Shown here one piece after another: positions 24,036-32,385 of a stretch of DNA of 37,228 bases. The DNA is taken from NCBI GenBank assembly GCA_021155045.1, contig JAJNQB010000007.1, forward strand, positions 1 through 37,228, in the 5' to 3' direction. The notes under the pieces were generated by a model, which searched no databases, was not told the origin of the DNA, and worked only from the letters and a program-made list of their open reading frames with translations. The translations under genes and the position numbers were made by a program. Positions within the stretch are counted from its first letter, which is position 1, and each line of letters begins with the position of its first letter. Origin of the DNA: Arcticibacter sp. GTDB taxonomy: Bacteria; Bacteroidota; Bacteroidia; 2-12-FULL-35-15.

Positions 24036-25457
24036 TTATTTTCCTCGTCCTTGAACCACAATAAGTGCAGTATAAATTAAAATTTTAAAGTCGATTCCTA
24101 AACTCATATTTTCAATATAAATGATATCGTATTTTAATCGTTCAATCATTTCATCTAGGTTTTCTGCATAGCCATATTTTACTTGCCCCCATGATGTAAT
24201 GCCTGGTCTAACCTTATGCAGATGACGATAATGAGGTGCTTTCTGCACTATTTGGTCAATAAAAAACTGACGTTCTGGTCTTGGTCCAACAATACTCATT
24301 TCTCCAATTAACACATTATAAAACTGAGGAATTTCATCTAGTCTTACTTTTCGTAAAAATCTTCCAAGTGGCGTAATACGTGGGTCATGCTTGCTTGATA
24401 AAGCTGGTCCATGTTTTTCTGCGTCAATGTACATTGACCTAAATTTATGAATAAAAAAGGGTTTACCATGCCAACCAATTCTTTCATGACTGTAAAAAAT
24501 TGGTCCTTTCGAGGTTAATTTAACTGCCAATGCCACAATTAAATAAACCCAACTAAAAATTGAAAGTACAAATAAAGAAATTACAACATCTAAAATTCGT
24601 TTTACGGATTGCTCCCATGCTGGCATAATTTCTCTTGAAATTTCAATAAGAGGGGCGCCAAAAATAGAAGTCATCTTAACAGAGCCAGAAAGAATATCGT
24701 ACATATCTGGAATAACTTTAATAATAATATTTTGATAATCTAACTCATTTATTATTTTTCCTAAACTATCATGTTCAAAAGATTCTATTGCTATTATTAC
24801 TTCTTCGATATTGTGCTGATTAATTAATGTTTTAATATCATGCAATTCTCCCAAATGCGGTAAATCTTTTTTCAACTCTTTAGAAAAACCATTCTTATTA
24901 TCAATATGTACAAAGCCTACAAATAAATTTCCGGTAGATTTATGTGTGTTTTGCATTTCATTATATAATTTTAATGCATTTTCATTGCTTCCAACTAGCA
25001 ATGTATTAAATCCAATAATTCTATTGTGGATACGATAATTAGTAATGCTTGATAGAATAAAACGAAATGTTGCTGTAATAAAAAAATGCAAAAAGAAAAG
25101 AGTCAAAATTGTTTGATAGTAATTCTTGTATGAAACAATTAAATCATCTAACAACAATGAAAAGAAAATAATAAGTACTCCAATTGCCGAAATTAAAAAT
25201 GTTTGCCCTACTTCTCTTAATCGAGACTTTCGATAAATATTTTTATACGTCCCTGATAAAAAATAAATTAATAACCAAAACGAAACAATAAGGGTTAATC
25301 CTACGGCAAAATTTTTATCAAATACCAAAGGGATTTCTTTTCCAAATTTTTCAGTTTCAATATACCTCTTTCTGAAAACATAAAAAAGCGTCCATGCTAC
25401 AGATGCAGCAAGTGTATCAGCAAATAAATATTTAAAAACTTGTAATTTTTTATTCAT
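24036..25457 (-). CDS. Polyprenyl-phosphate sugar-1-phosphate transferase (WbaP/WcaJ-type), initiating glycosyltransferase
   Basis: Inner-membrane enzyme that loads the first sugar-1-phosphate onto undecaprenyl phosphate to begin an exopolysaccharide, capsule or O-antigen unit. 473 residues: four N-terminal membrane helices (about 10-130), a Rossmann-like cytosolic domain with a CoA-binding-like fold (about 145-250, LLVGSNENALKLYNEM), a re-entrant helix (KRILDVVISLFVLSIFSWVYL, about 275-300) and the bacterial sugar transferase domain to the end. Signature motifs: FYSHERIGWHGKPFFIHKFRSM, the catalytic Asp-Glu in RLDEIPQF, EMSIVGPRPE, and RPGITSWGQV. No other glycosyltransferase, flippase or polymerase gene is in the window. 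It starts 17 bases after the lipoprotein gene. Confidence 0.95.
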   Translation of the reverse strand: MNKKLQVFKYLFADTLAASVAWTLFYVFRKRYIETEKFGKEIPLVFDKNFAVGLTLIVSFWLLIYFLSGTYKNIYRKSRLREVGQTFLISAIGVLIIFFSLLLDDLIVSYKNYYQTILTLFFLHFFITATFRFILSSITNYRIHNRIIGFNTLLVGSNENALKLYNEMQNTHKSTGNLFVGFVHIDNKNGFSKELKKDLPHLGELHDIKTLINQHNIEEVIIAIESFEHDSLGKIINELDYQNIIIKVIPDMYDILSGSVKMTSIFGAPLIEISREIMPAWEQSVKRILDVVISLFVLSIFSWVYLIVALAVKLTSKGPIFYSHERIGWHGKPFFIHKFRSMYIDAEKHGPALSSKHDPRITPLGRFLRKVRLDEIPQFYNVLIGEMSIVGPRPERQFFIDQIVQKAPHYRHLHKVRPGITSWGQVKYGYAENLDEMIERLKYDIIYIENMSLGIDFKILIYTALIVVQGRGK

Positions 25458-25474
25458 CAGAAAATCCCTATCTA

Positions 25475-26353
25475 TTAAAAATGCACAAGTTTTATATTAT
25501 CAAACTGTAATGTTGCTGTACTTTGACCCGTATTATTAAGTGTACCGATAAATACAGAAAACTTATTCCCTCCAATGGAAGATGTTATAATTGGAGATAA
25601 ATAAACATACATTTTATTCCAATTTGCACTCGTATTTACTTGAATTGCGGTATATTGACCTAGATAAACATTAGAAGCACTATAAGCATACAATCCAATA
25701 GTAACGGGATAATCACATTTGTAATTTATTTCTAAAAAAACAGGAGAACCGGATGCGGGTAAAATATATCTTGTATTGGGATCGCTTACCATCTCAAAGA
25801 ATCTAATCGTATCTGCATAACTTAATCCCACAATTCCAGAACCAGAACCTTCAAAAACTTGGGAAGGAATTGTCGTAATTTTCAAAACTGTGTCTGAACC
25901 ACTTGGACGAGGATAAAAAATATGTCCCGTGCCTTCAAAATCTTCTATAAAACTAAATTGAACATTAGAAATATATTTTACAGTTGGCGCAACGGTAATT
26001 ACTTGTCCTTCTACTAAAGTGATGTCTTGGTTGTAATCTGTATAAAAAGGGTAAGGAGATCGTGTAGCTGAAATGCCATTTACTTTAATACCTGCTCTTA
26101 CTTTTAATCGATGAAATCCATTTTTTAAAACAGGAAATTTAACTGGCAATTCAAAACAACCAATTAATTCTTCATCCACATAAACCCATGCGTCCGTAAT
26201 TTTATGAGAGTTGCTTCCCTCTGCAGAAACGGTAGTTAAATCTATTTTATTAATTCTAATATAGGACGGTATTGGCTCTTTCGGATTATAAATCTCACAA
26301 CTACTTATTAAAATAGCAATAATAAAAACAAAACAATAGTATAGTTTTTTCAT
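25475..26353 (-). CDS. Predicted lipoprotein of unknown function
   Basis: 292 residues, exported lipoprotein: short basic start, hydrophobic core, lipobox ISSC with the lipid-carrying Cys at 19. I do not recognise a named family. The N-terminal half has a short beta-rich segment (AWVYVDEELIGCFELPVKFPVL then GFHRLKVRAGIKVNGI) resembling a PEGA-like or Ig-like carrier fold. The C-terminal half ends in ATLQFDNIKLVHF, the closing strands typical of jelly-roll, carbohydrate-binding-like domains. Both comparisons are impressions, not family assignments. Position between a Gfo/Idh sugar oxidoreductase and an initiating glycosyltransferase, with 60- and 17-base gaps, suggests a link to surface polysaccharide. 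No promoter was found in the 60-base gap upstream. Confidence 0.82.
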   Translation of the reverse strand: MKKLYYCFVFIIAILISSCEIYNPKEPIPSYIRINKIDLTTVSAEGSNSHKITDAWVYVDEELIGCFELPVKFPVLKNGFHRLKVRAGIKVNGISATRSPYPFYTDYNQDITLVEGQVITVAPTVKYISNVQFSFIEDFEGTGHIFYPRPSGSDTVLKITTIPSQVFEGSGSGIVGLSYADTIRFFEMVSDPNTRYILPASGSPVFLEINYKCDYPVTIGLYAYSASNVYLGQYTAIQVNTSANWNKMYVYLSPIITSSIGGNKFSVFIGTLNNTGQSTATLQFDNIKLVHF

Positions 26354-26413
26354 TTAATCGTTCTTTAAAAAAAGTAATTATGAAGTTATAGTAACACAAT
26401 TACAATCCCGTTC

Positions 26414-27409
26414 TTAATTTGTAGGGCTTGCAAAGTTAGAAGTTACATTCATTTTATCAATTATTTTATATGCAACATCTAAAGCTTTGTACCCATCTTC
26501 TGCAGGTACCAATGGTATGGTATTGCCGATTATTGAATCGGCAAACGTAGAAAGTTCCATTTTTATTGCATTGGTTGATAAAATTTGTGGATTTTCGAAA
26601 TAAATTTGTTTAGAACCCTTGCCTGCGCCTAAATCTATCACTACTGCCAAAGGGTCTGCTTCACCTTCAACATTTTTTAATCTTATAACATCTACCTTTT
26701 TGTCTAAAAAATCAATAGAAATATAAGTGTCTTTTTGAAAAAATCGTGTTTTTCGCATATTTTTCATAGAAATTCGGCTTGCTGTTAAATTGGCAACACA
26801 ACCGTTGTCAAATTCAATTCTTGCATTTGCAATATCTGGGCTATCACTTACAACAGCCACTCCGCTTGCGCTTATCCGCTTAATATTTGAGTTTACAATG
26901 CTTAAAATAATATCAATATCATGAATCATTAAATCTAAAACCACAGAAACATCCGTTCCTCTCGGGTTAAATTGAGCCAATCGATGGGTTTCTATAAACA
27001 TTGGTTGCGAACAATAATCTTTTGCCGCCAAAAATGCTGGATTAAAACGCTCTACATGACCAACCTGAACATTTACATTTGCTTCTTTAGATAAATTAAT
27101 TATACTTTTTGCCTCTTCAATGGTGTTGGTTATAGGTTTTTCAATAAAAATATGTTTTGACTTTTTTATTGCCTTCGATGCACATTCATAATGTGTTATT
27201 GTTGGTGTAACAATATCTACAGCATCAACAAGTTCAAGTAAATCATTTAAGTTGTTGAAATATTTAACATCCAATTCTTTTTCTACCTCAGCGCCAACGG
27301 ACTCATTTACATCATAAAAACCTATAAGTTGAAATTTTTCAATTTCTTTGATTAACTTAATATGTATTTTACCTAAATGGCCAGCACCAAAAACACCTAT
27401 CTTTATCAT
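26414..27409 (-). CDS. Gfo/Idh/MocA-family NAD(P)-dependent oxidoreductase
   Basis: 331-residue cytosolic dehydrogenase, usually acting on sugars, nucleotide sugars or inositols. Rossmann dinucleotide motif FGAGHLGKIH near the start, acidic FYDVNE at the end of the second strand, VDIVTPTITHYE, and the family EKP motif (IFIEKPITN, about 110-118). The catalytic His is probably in DLMIHDID (about 179-186), within GTDVSVVLDLMIHDIDI. The C-terminal alpha/beta domain is complete. No substrate can be assigned. In Bacteroidota it is commonly found near the lipoprotein, glycosyltransferase or acyl-CoA dehydrogenase genes that follow it here. A consensus -7 box at 27430-27437 precedes it, divergent from pcm. 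Confidence 0.93.
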   Translation of the reverse strand: MIKIGVFGAGHLGKIHIKLIKEIEKFQLIGFYDVNESVGAEVEKELDVKYFNNLNDLLELVDAVDIVTPTITHYECASKAIKKSKHIFIEKPITNTIEEAKSIINLSKEANVNVQVGHVERFNPAFLAAKDYCSQPMFIETHRLAQFNPRGTDVSVVLDLMIHDIDIILSIVNSNIKRISASGVAVVSDSPDIANARIEFDNGCVANLTASRISMKNMRKTRFFQKDTYISIDFLDKKVDVIRLKNVEGEADPLAVVIDLGAGKGSKQIYFENPQILSTNAIKMELSTFADSIIGNTIPLVPAEDGYKALDVAYKIIDKMNVTSNFASPTN

Positions 27410-27429
27410 ATATATTAACTATTTAAGCA

Positions 27430-27437
27430 CAAATGTA
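27430..27437 (-). promoter_or_regulatory. -7 box for the Gfo/Idh-led gene run
   Basis: TACATTTG on the minus strand, an exact TAnnTTTG match, 20 bases before the ATG at 27409. A TTG lies further upstream but only 10 bases away, shorter than the usual spacer. Confidence 0.5.
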
Positions 27438-27493
27438 GTTTTTTCCACAAATGAGTTTTGAAAAATAACTCTTACTTATGAATATAGAAGTGT

Positions 27494-27501
27494 TAATTTT
27501 G
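27494..27501 (+). promoter_or_regulatory. -7 box for pcm
   Basis: TAATTTTG, exact consensus, ending 10 bases before the pcm ATG at 27512, implying a leader of only a few bases. It is divergent from the Gfo/Idh box 57 bases away. Confidence 0.45.
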
Positions 27502-27511
27502 TGCCACAATT

Positions 27512-28168
27512 ATGACAGATACATACCGACACAAAGGATTAAGAAGACAACTAGCCTTACTATTGAAAGAAAAAGGAATTAAAAGCTCTGAAGTATTAAA
27601 AGCAATTGAAAAAGTTCCTCGTCATCAATTCTTAGACAATGCCTTTGTTGAACGTGCTTATGAAGACATCGCATTTCCTATAGGAGAAGGGCAAACAATA
27701 TCAAGACCACATACTGTTGCCTTTCAAACAGAGTTATTACAATTAAAAAAAGGAGAAAAGGTTCTAGAAATTGGAACAGGCTCTGGCTACCAAACCAGTA
27801 TTTTATTAGAAATGGGTGTGAAAGTTTATAGTATAGAACGACAAAAAACACTTTTTGACAAAACAAAAGCATTGATTTCGTCCCTTGGTTATGGTCAGAA
27901 TGTTAAATTATTTTATGGAGATGGTTATAAAGGACTTCCAAGTTTTGCCCCCTTTAATAAAATAATTGTAACCGCAGGCGCACCAGAAATCCCCAAAGCA
28001 TTGTTATCACAATTAAAAGTTGGAGGTATTATAATTATCCCAATTGGAGATAAAATCCAAATAATGAACGAATTACATAAAACATCGGAAACAAAATTTG
28101 AAATGATTGAACATGGAGAATTCAAGTTTGTGCCTTTATTAGAAGAAAAAGAGTGGTCAAAAAGTTAG
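27512..28168 (+). CDS. pcm: Protein-L-isoaspartate O-methyltransferase
   Basis: SAM-dependent repair enzyme that methylates isoaspartyl residues formed in ageing proteins so that they can revert to aspartate. 218 residues, typical length. The family's substrate-binding motif GQTISRPH occupies residues 60-67. SAM motif I is VLEIGTGSGYQTS (84-96), with the post-motif acidic residue in VYSIERQ. FNKIIVTAGAPEIPKALL and GGIIIIPIG match the later SAM motifs. No membrane or signal segment, so cytosolic. The protein ends in FKFVPLLEEKEW, the usual C-terminus. It is followed by a 130-base gap and the outer-membrane protein gene, which has its own promoter. Confidence 0.96.
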   Translation: MTDTYRHKGLRRQLALLLKEKGIKSSEVLKAIEKVPRHQFLDNAFVERAYEDIAFPIGEGQTISRPHTVAFQTELLQLKKGEKVLEIGTGSGYQTSILLEMGVKVYSIERQKTLFDKTKALISSLGYGQNVKLFYGDGYKGLPSFAPFNKIIVTAGAPEIPKALLSQLKVGGIIIIPIGDKIQIMNELHKTSETKFEMIEHGEFKFVPLLEEKEWSKS

Positions 28169-28214
28169 GTTATTAACAATTGTGCGTTTAAAAGTAATGA
28201 AATGTTAATAACTA

Positions 28215-28242
28215 TTGTATTTAATAATAATTTGTATATTTG
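28215..28242 (+). promoter_or_regulatory. Strong Bacteroidota promoter for the outer-membrane barrel gene
   Basis: TTG at 28215-28217, a 17-base spacer, then TATATTTG at 28235-28242, matching both the -33 and -7 elements. A further TAATTTTG occurs at 28249-28256 inside the likely leader. The leader to the ATG at 28299 is about 50 bases and AT-rich. Confidence 0.75.
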
Positions 28243-28298
28243 CCCAGTTAATTTTGAATCTAATTAATAATTAAAAAATCTAACTAAACAACAAAACT

Positions 28299-29225
28299 AT
28301 GAAAAAAACATCATTAGTAATTGCTTTAGCATTTGGCGTATCAAGTGCTTTTGCGCAAGATTTAACATCTAAAAAAGGTGAGCCTATTTTACCTGAAGCG
28401 GAAGATTGGGCTATTAGCATGGATGCTAGCCCTATTTTTACGTATGTAGGAAATGCATTTAATGGCAATACAAGCAATGCTGCTCCTGGAGTAAATTGGT
28501 TAAATGGTAATCAAACTATCATCGGTAAAAAATTTATTGATGAAAAAACTGCTTACCGTGTATTAGTACGTTTAGGTTTTACTAGCCAAACTTACAAAAA
28601 CTTGGTAAATGATGACGCTAATACTACAGCGCCAGTTTTCCCTGCAACTGCACCGCAAGTGCAAGACAAATTTTCTATGAAAAACACCAATATTGCTATT
28701 GGTGTTGGAAAAGAAATGCGCAGAGGAAAAACTCGTTTACAAGGTTATTATGGTGCTGATGCGATGCTTTGGGTATCAATGTCAAGCAACAAATTTACTT
28801 ATGGTAATACAATGTCTCCAACTAATGGAACTGGAACAACAACAACTCCAACTTCTACAACTTGGAACACATCTTCAGGTGCTGTAGTTGGTGCTGGTCC
28901 TGCTGGTAGCCGTACATTAAAAACTAAATCAGGAATGACTTTAGGAATTGGTGTTCGTGGATTTATCGGAGCTGAATACTTTGTATTCCCAAAAATTTCA
29001 GTTGGTGCTGAGTATGGTTGGGGATTAGGTTACCAAATGTCTGGTAAAGGTAAGTCAGAAACAGAAACTACTGGTGGAACTGGTCCAACTGTAGGTGTTG
29101 TTGAAACTGAAACTGCTGGTTCATCTAAATTTGGATTTGATACTGATTTAAATCAAGGAACTATTTTTGGTTTCCGTGGTTCTAACACAGGTACAGGTTC
29201 ATTACGTGTAACTTTCCACTTCTAG
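28299..29225 (+). CDS. Predicted outer-membrane beta-barrel protein
   Basis: 308 residues. Signal peptide 1-19 (MKKTSLVIALAFGVSSAFA, then QDL). The mature part shows alternating amphipathic strands (AYRVLVRLGFTSQTY, NIAIGVGKEMRRGK, LQGYYGADAMLW, MTLGIGVRGFIGAEYF, SVGAEYGWGLGYQM) and ends with SLRVTFHF, the terminal Phe expected for BAM-dependent insertion. Two low-complexity Thr/Gly/Ser stretches (around 170-195 and 258-280) would be surface loops. It resembles the generic Bacteroidota outer-membrane beta-barrel family; no transport substrate is known to me. It has the best promoter in the window and a strong terminator, so it is probably abundant and transcribed alone. Confidence 0.88.
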   Translation: MKKTSLVIALAFGVSSAFAQDLTSKKGEPILPEAEDWAISMDASPIFTYVGNAFNGNTSNAAPGVNWLNGNQTIIGKKFIDEKTAYRVLVRLGFTSQTYKNLVNDDANTTAPVFPATAPQVQDKFSMKNTNIAIGVGKEMRRGKTRLQGYYGADAMLWVSMSSNKFTYGNTMSPTNGTGTTTTPTSTTWNTSSGAVVGAGPAGSRTLKTKSGMTLGIGVRGFIGAEYFVFPKISVGAEYGWGLGYQMSGKGKSETETTGGTGPTVGVVETETAGSSKFGFDTDLNQGTIFGFRGSNTGTGSLRVTFHF

Positions 29226-29242
29226 TCGATAGAATAAAAAAT

Positions 29243-29280
29243 AAAAAAAACCTCAAGCACAATTGCTTGAGGTTTTTTTT
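29243..29280 (+). terminator. Rho-independent terminator after the outer-membrane protein gene
   Basis: CCTCAAGCA (29251-29259) pairs with TGCTTGAGG (29264-29272) around a 4-base loop. A run of eight A on the left and T on the right extends the stem. It lies 17 bases after the stop. Confidence 0.95.
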
Positions 29281-29325
29281 TGACTTTTTTTTACTTACTT
29301 TACCATACAAACAAAAAACATAGTA

Positions 29326-30087
29326 GTGGAAATTACATTTTTAGGGACAGGAACATCACAAGGAGTTCCCATTATTGCTTGTACTTGTAAGGTTTGTCAA
29401 TCAAGCAATACAAAAGATAATCGTTTACGTACTTCTATCATGATTAAAGAAGCAGGGTATAATTTTGTTATTGATACCGGTCCTGATTTTAGACAACAGA
29501 TGCTGCGAGAAAATGTAAAAAATGTGGATGCTATTATTTTTACTCACGAACACAAAGATCATACTGCTGGCTTTGATGATATCAGAGCTTTTAATTATAT
29601 TCAAAAGAAAAAAATGGATGTTTATGCAACAGAAAGAGTTCAATCGGCAATTAAGCGTGAATTTGCATATATTTTCAGCGATTTTAAATACCCTGGAATT
29701 CCTGAAATTAATTTACATACAATTGATAACAGCCCTTTTGAAATAAACGGAGTAAAATTTATTCCCATTGAAGTTCTTCATTATAAATTACCTGTATTAG
29801 GTTTTAGAATTAATGATTTTACTTATATAACTGATGCTAATTACATTTCGGAAACGGAAAAAGAAAAAATAAAAGGAAGTAAAGTCCTTGTACTTAATGC
29901 TCTAAGAAAAGAAGAACATTTATCACATTTTACGTTTGATGAAGCTATAGAATTAGTGAAAGAATTAAAGCCAGAAACAGCTTATTTTACTCACATTTCA
30001 CATCAACTAGGACTTCATGATGAAGTTCAAAAGGAATTACCATCAACTATTAAACTTGCATTTGATGGATTAAAAATTAGTCTTTAA
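29326..30087 (+). CDS. PhnP-like metallo-beta-lactamase-fold phosphodiesterase
   Basis: 253-residue cytosolic MBL-fold hydrolase. It begins with a GTG at 29326 (EITFLGTGTSQGVP follows, the normal N-terminus of the group). Two-metal site: HEHKDH (H74, H76, D78, H79), a later His in IEVLHYKLP, an Asp in YITDANY and a C-terminal His in FTHISHQLG. C19, C21 and C24 form the C-x-C-x2-C motif that, in E. coli PhnP, holds a structural zinc. PhnP is a cyclic ribose-phosphodiesterase of phosphonate breakdown, but no phn genes are here. Bacteroidota carry such genes outside phosphonate clusters, so the true substrate is open. Its stop codon is one base from the convergent MFS gene. Confidence 0.92.
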   Translation: MEITFLGTGTSQGVPIIACTCKVCQSSNTKDNRLRTSIMIKEAGYNFVIDTGPDFRQQMLRENVKNVDAIIFTHEHKDHTAGFDDIRAFNYIQKKKMDVYATERVQSAIKREFAYIFSDFKYPGIPEINLHTIDNSPFEINGVKFIPIEVLHYKLPVLGFRINDFTYITDANYISETEKEKIKGSKVLVLNALRKEEHLSHFTFDEAIELVKELKPETAYFTHISHQLGLHDEVQKELPSTIKLAFDGLKISL

Positions 30088-30088
30088 A

Positions 30089-31279
30089 CTAACTTACAGC
30101 TTTTACTCTTCTTACCAAATAAATACAAATTATAGTAAGAGCTATACTGAAATATCCCACATAATTGTAAAATAATAACTCCCCTTCACCATTTGTAGAT
30201 ACAATAAATCCAGCCAAAAGCGATGCACTTCCTGTTGCAAGTTGTTGTAATGAAGTACTTATGCTCATAAAACCTCCCCGATATTGTGGTGTAACTACAG
30301 ATGTAATAATTGCTTGGGCAGGAATGATTCTTCCTCCAGCAAAAATAAAAAACAATGCATTAATAGATATTCCCAAATAAAATGGAGTTTTCGGCATATT
30401 GGTAATTATAAAAATTGGAATCAAAGCCAAAATTGCAAAAATTACAAATACTTGCATTTTTCCATATTTATCGGCTAATCGTCCTACTATTGGAGCAGTA
30501 AAAATAGAAACAACACCACCAATAAAATACATCATAGTAACTTCATCTTTTGAATAGCCTACATTAAACTCCATATATGGAGCGAAAAAAGGAATTATTG
30601 CAAAATGCCCCATCATAAGCGTAATCATTAACAACAAAGCTCTTTGTTGATTTTTATCTTTAAATATATTGGTAATTACTGCTGTTGCTTTAACTCTATT
30701 CTCTTTGCTTTGAATATGGGAAACAACATTCGGCACAAAAAAATAAACAAGTGTTATAATTAAGGTCCCCAATGATGCAATTACAAGAAATGGTGTATGC
30801 CAACCAAAATTTTTAGCCAAAAACAAACCAGTAGGGACACCAATGGCAGATGCAAAGGCAAAAGCTCCCATCATTATTCCCATTGCTCGAGCTCTTCTTT
30901 CAAAACGAATTGTATCACCAACAATTGATAAAACCTGAGCACCAATTAATCCGCCAAAAGCCCCAGCAAAAATTCTTGATGCCATTAATAATTCATACGT
31001 TGGTGCAAATGCACAAGCAAATGATCCAATAATAAATCCACTATAACCAATCATCAGTACTTTTTTTCTATCAAATCTATCTACAACAAAAGAAGCGGAA
31101 AAGCCCACTAAAGAAGCGCTGTATGTATAAGCAGAAACTAAAAAACTAAATTTTTGTGGATTTATATCAAACAAAGGCATTAGATATGATGCCAAAGGCA
31201 TCATGATCATAAAATCCATAATATGTGTAAAGTTTATACTTGCTAATAAAAAAAGAAGCACTAATTCTTTTCTTGTCAT
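30089..31279 (-). CDS. Major facilitator superfamily transporter (drug-efflux type)
   Basis: 396-residue inner-membrane protein with twelve predicted transmembrane helices. The motif A loop between helices 2 and 3 reads VDRFDRKKVLMIGY. The first helix (FLLASINFTHIMDFMIMMPLASYL) and motif C-like GAFAFASAIGVPTGLFLA place it with 12-TM proton-antiport sugar/drug efflux proteins (YdhP/AraJ-like). The substrate is unknown. It starts 4 bases after the alkC stop and is therefore likely to be the last gene of a three-gene unit with alkC and the metallophosphoesterase. It ends one base from the convergent MBL hydrolase gene, with no terminator between them. Confidence 0.92.
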   Translation of the reverse strand: MTRKELVLLFLLASINFTHIMDFMIMMPLASYLMPLFDINPQKFSFLVSAYTYSASLVGFSASFVVDRFDRKKVLMIGYSGFIIGSFACAFAPTYELLMASRIFAGAFGGLIGAQVLSIVGDTIRFERRARAMGIMMGAFAFASAIGVPTGLFLAKNFGWHTPFLVIASLGTLIITLVYFFVPNVVSHIQSKENRVKATAVITNIFKDKNQQRALLLMITLMMGHFAIIPFFAPYMEFNVGYSKDEVTMMYFIGGVVSIFTAPIVGRLADKYGKMQVFVIFAILALIPIFIITNMPKTPFYLGISINALFFIFAGGRIIPAQAIITSVVTPQYRGGFMSISTSLQQLATGSASLLAGFIVSTNGEGELLFYNYVGYFSIALTIICIYLVRRVKAVS

Positions 31280-31283
31280 AAAA

Positions 31284-32372
31284 TCATGGAATTAATAAAT
31301 GAAAGTTTTTGGTGCCATACCGTTTTCCATTAATAATAATTTCAACAGTATGTAATCCTTCATAGTGCTTACGTGTAGAAAAATCTTTAAACAACTGTGA
31401 TTTTTTAATGGCTAGTTTCTGATGAGGTTTAATTATTAATTCTTTAAGTTTAAAAACTTTTTTAGAACTTGAATTGCCTTTTTTAGAATAAGTAATTGAA
31501 TAGTCGATTACCAATTTTTGTTCGGTTTTTTTATTTGAAATAATATCAAATGAAAAAACTAAAGATTCTCCTAGGTAAATTTTAGTTTTATTCAGTTTGA
31601 AATTTTCTATTTTTATTTTTACGTTTTTTTCGAAATCAAAAACAGCAAGAGTGTCTGCATTTCCTTTTTTTATTAATGTTCTAGAAGCATGTTTTACAAT
31701 CCAAGCTGTGTGGTTATTGTTTTTGTCCCAACGTTTAATTGTTTGAATCATGTAGTCAGGATTGTCTTTTGAAATATCATTCAAATGATTAGCTACTGAT
31801 TTTTTTACATATAATTCTGTATCAGCTTTTAGTATTTCGAGTATTTTTTTTGTTGATTGAGGTTTTTTTATCACTTCATCCAGCTTGAATGACCATGGTA
31901 AACGCGATCTGCTTCCTTCACTAGATAATCTTCTTACATGAGGATTATCGTTTTTTGCCCACTCCTCCATTACAAAAATTGTTTTATAAAAATCTGTTTT
32001 CAAAAATTCGCGAATTGCAAATTCTGATGAGCCAAATTGTGTAAAATATTTTAAAGCATCCATAGAAGTTTCAAAATCATCTTGACCAAAAAGAGAAACA
32101 TAATCAGGGAAAACAAGTGTAGTATAGCCTTTATTGATGTTAGGGATGACATTATAAAGTATTCTAATAGCTTTTTTATATTCTTTAGGTAAGAAATTAT
32201 TTAAAATTATAGAAGTGTTTCTTAATCGTTCATTCAACGATAAATTTTCTATATTCTTAATAACGTCTTTAACAAAATGTTCTGACTTGAAATTTTTATC
32301 TGCTTTATTAAATTCTATTGCTAATTTTTCATAGAATTTTTTGTTGAACATTTCTTTTAGTGCTTCTGCCAT
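31284..32372 (-). CDS. alkC: AlkC-like DNA alkylation repair glycosylase with C-terminal Ig-like domain
   Basis: Probable DNA glycosylase that removes alkylated bases using a HEAT-repeat-like fold without base flipping. 362 residues: helical repeat region at about 1-250, including the segment FVMEEWAKNDNPHVRRLSSE (about 133-152) and SRLPWSFKL that I know as a signature of the AlkC/COG4335 group. A beta-rich C-terminal domain at about 258-362 (IYLGESLVFSFDI, LVIDYSITYSKK, LHTVEIIINGKRYGTKNFHL) corresponds to the Ig-like domain of the longer AlkC subtype. It lies between a metallophosphoesterase gene (13-base gap upstream) and an MFS gene (4-base gap downstream). No ada-like regulator is visible. 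I place it in AlkC and not AlkD because of the Ig-like tail and the HVRRLSSEG motif. Confidence 0.88.
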   Translation of the reverse strand: MAEALKEMFNKKFYEKLAIEFNKADKNFKSEHFVKDVIKNIENLSLNERLRNTSIILNNFLPKEYKKAIRILYNVIPNINKGYTTLVFPDYVSLFGQDDFETSMDALKYFTQFGSSEFAIREFLKTDFYKTIFVMEEWAKNDNPHVRRLSSEGSRSRLPWSFKLDEVIKKPQSTKKILEILKADTELYVKKSVANHLNDISKDNPDYMIQTIKRWDKNNNHTAWIVKHASRTLIKKGNADTLAVFDFEKNVKIKIENFKLNKTKIYLGESLVFSFDIISNKKTEQKLVIDYSITYSKKGNSSSKKVFKLKELIIKPHQKLAIKKSQLFKDFSTRKHYEGLHTVEIIINGKRYGTKNFHLLIP

Positions 32373-32385
32373 TTTCGAATTAAAA

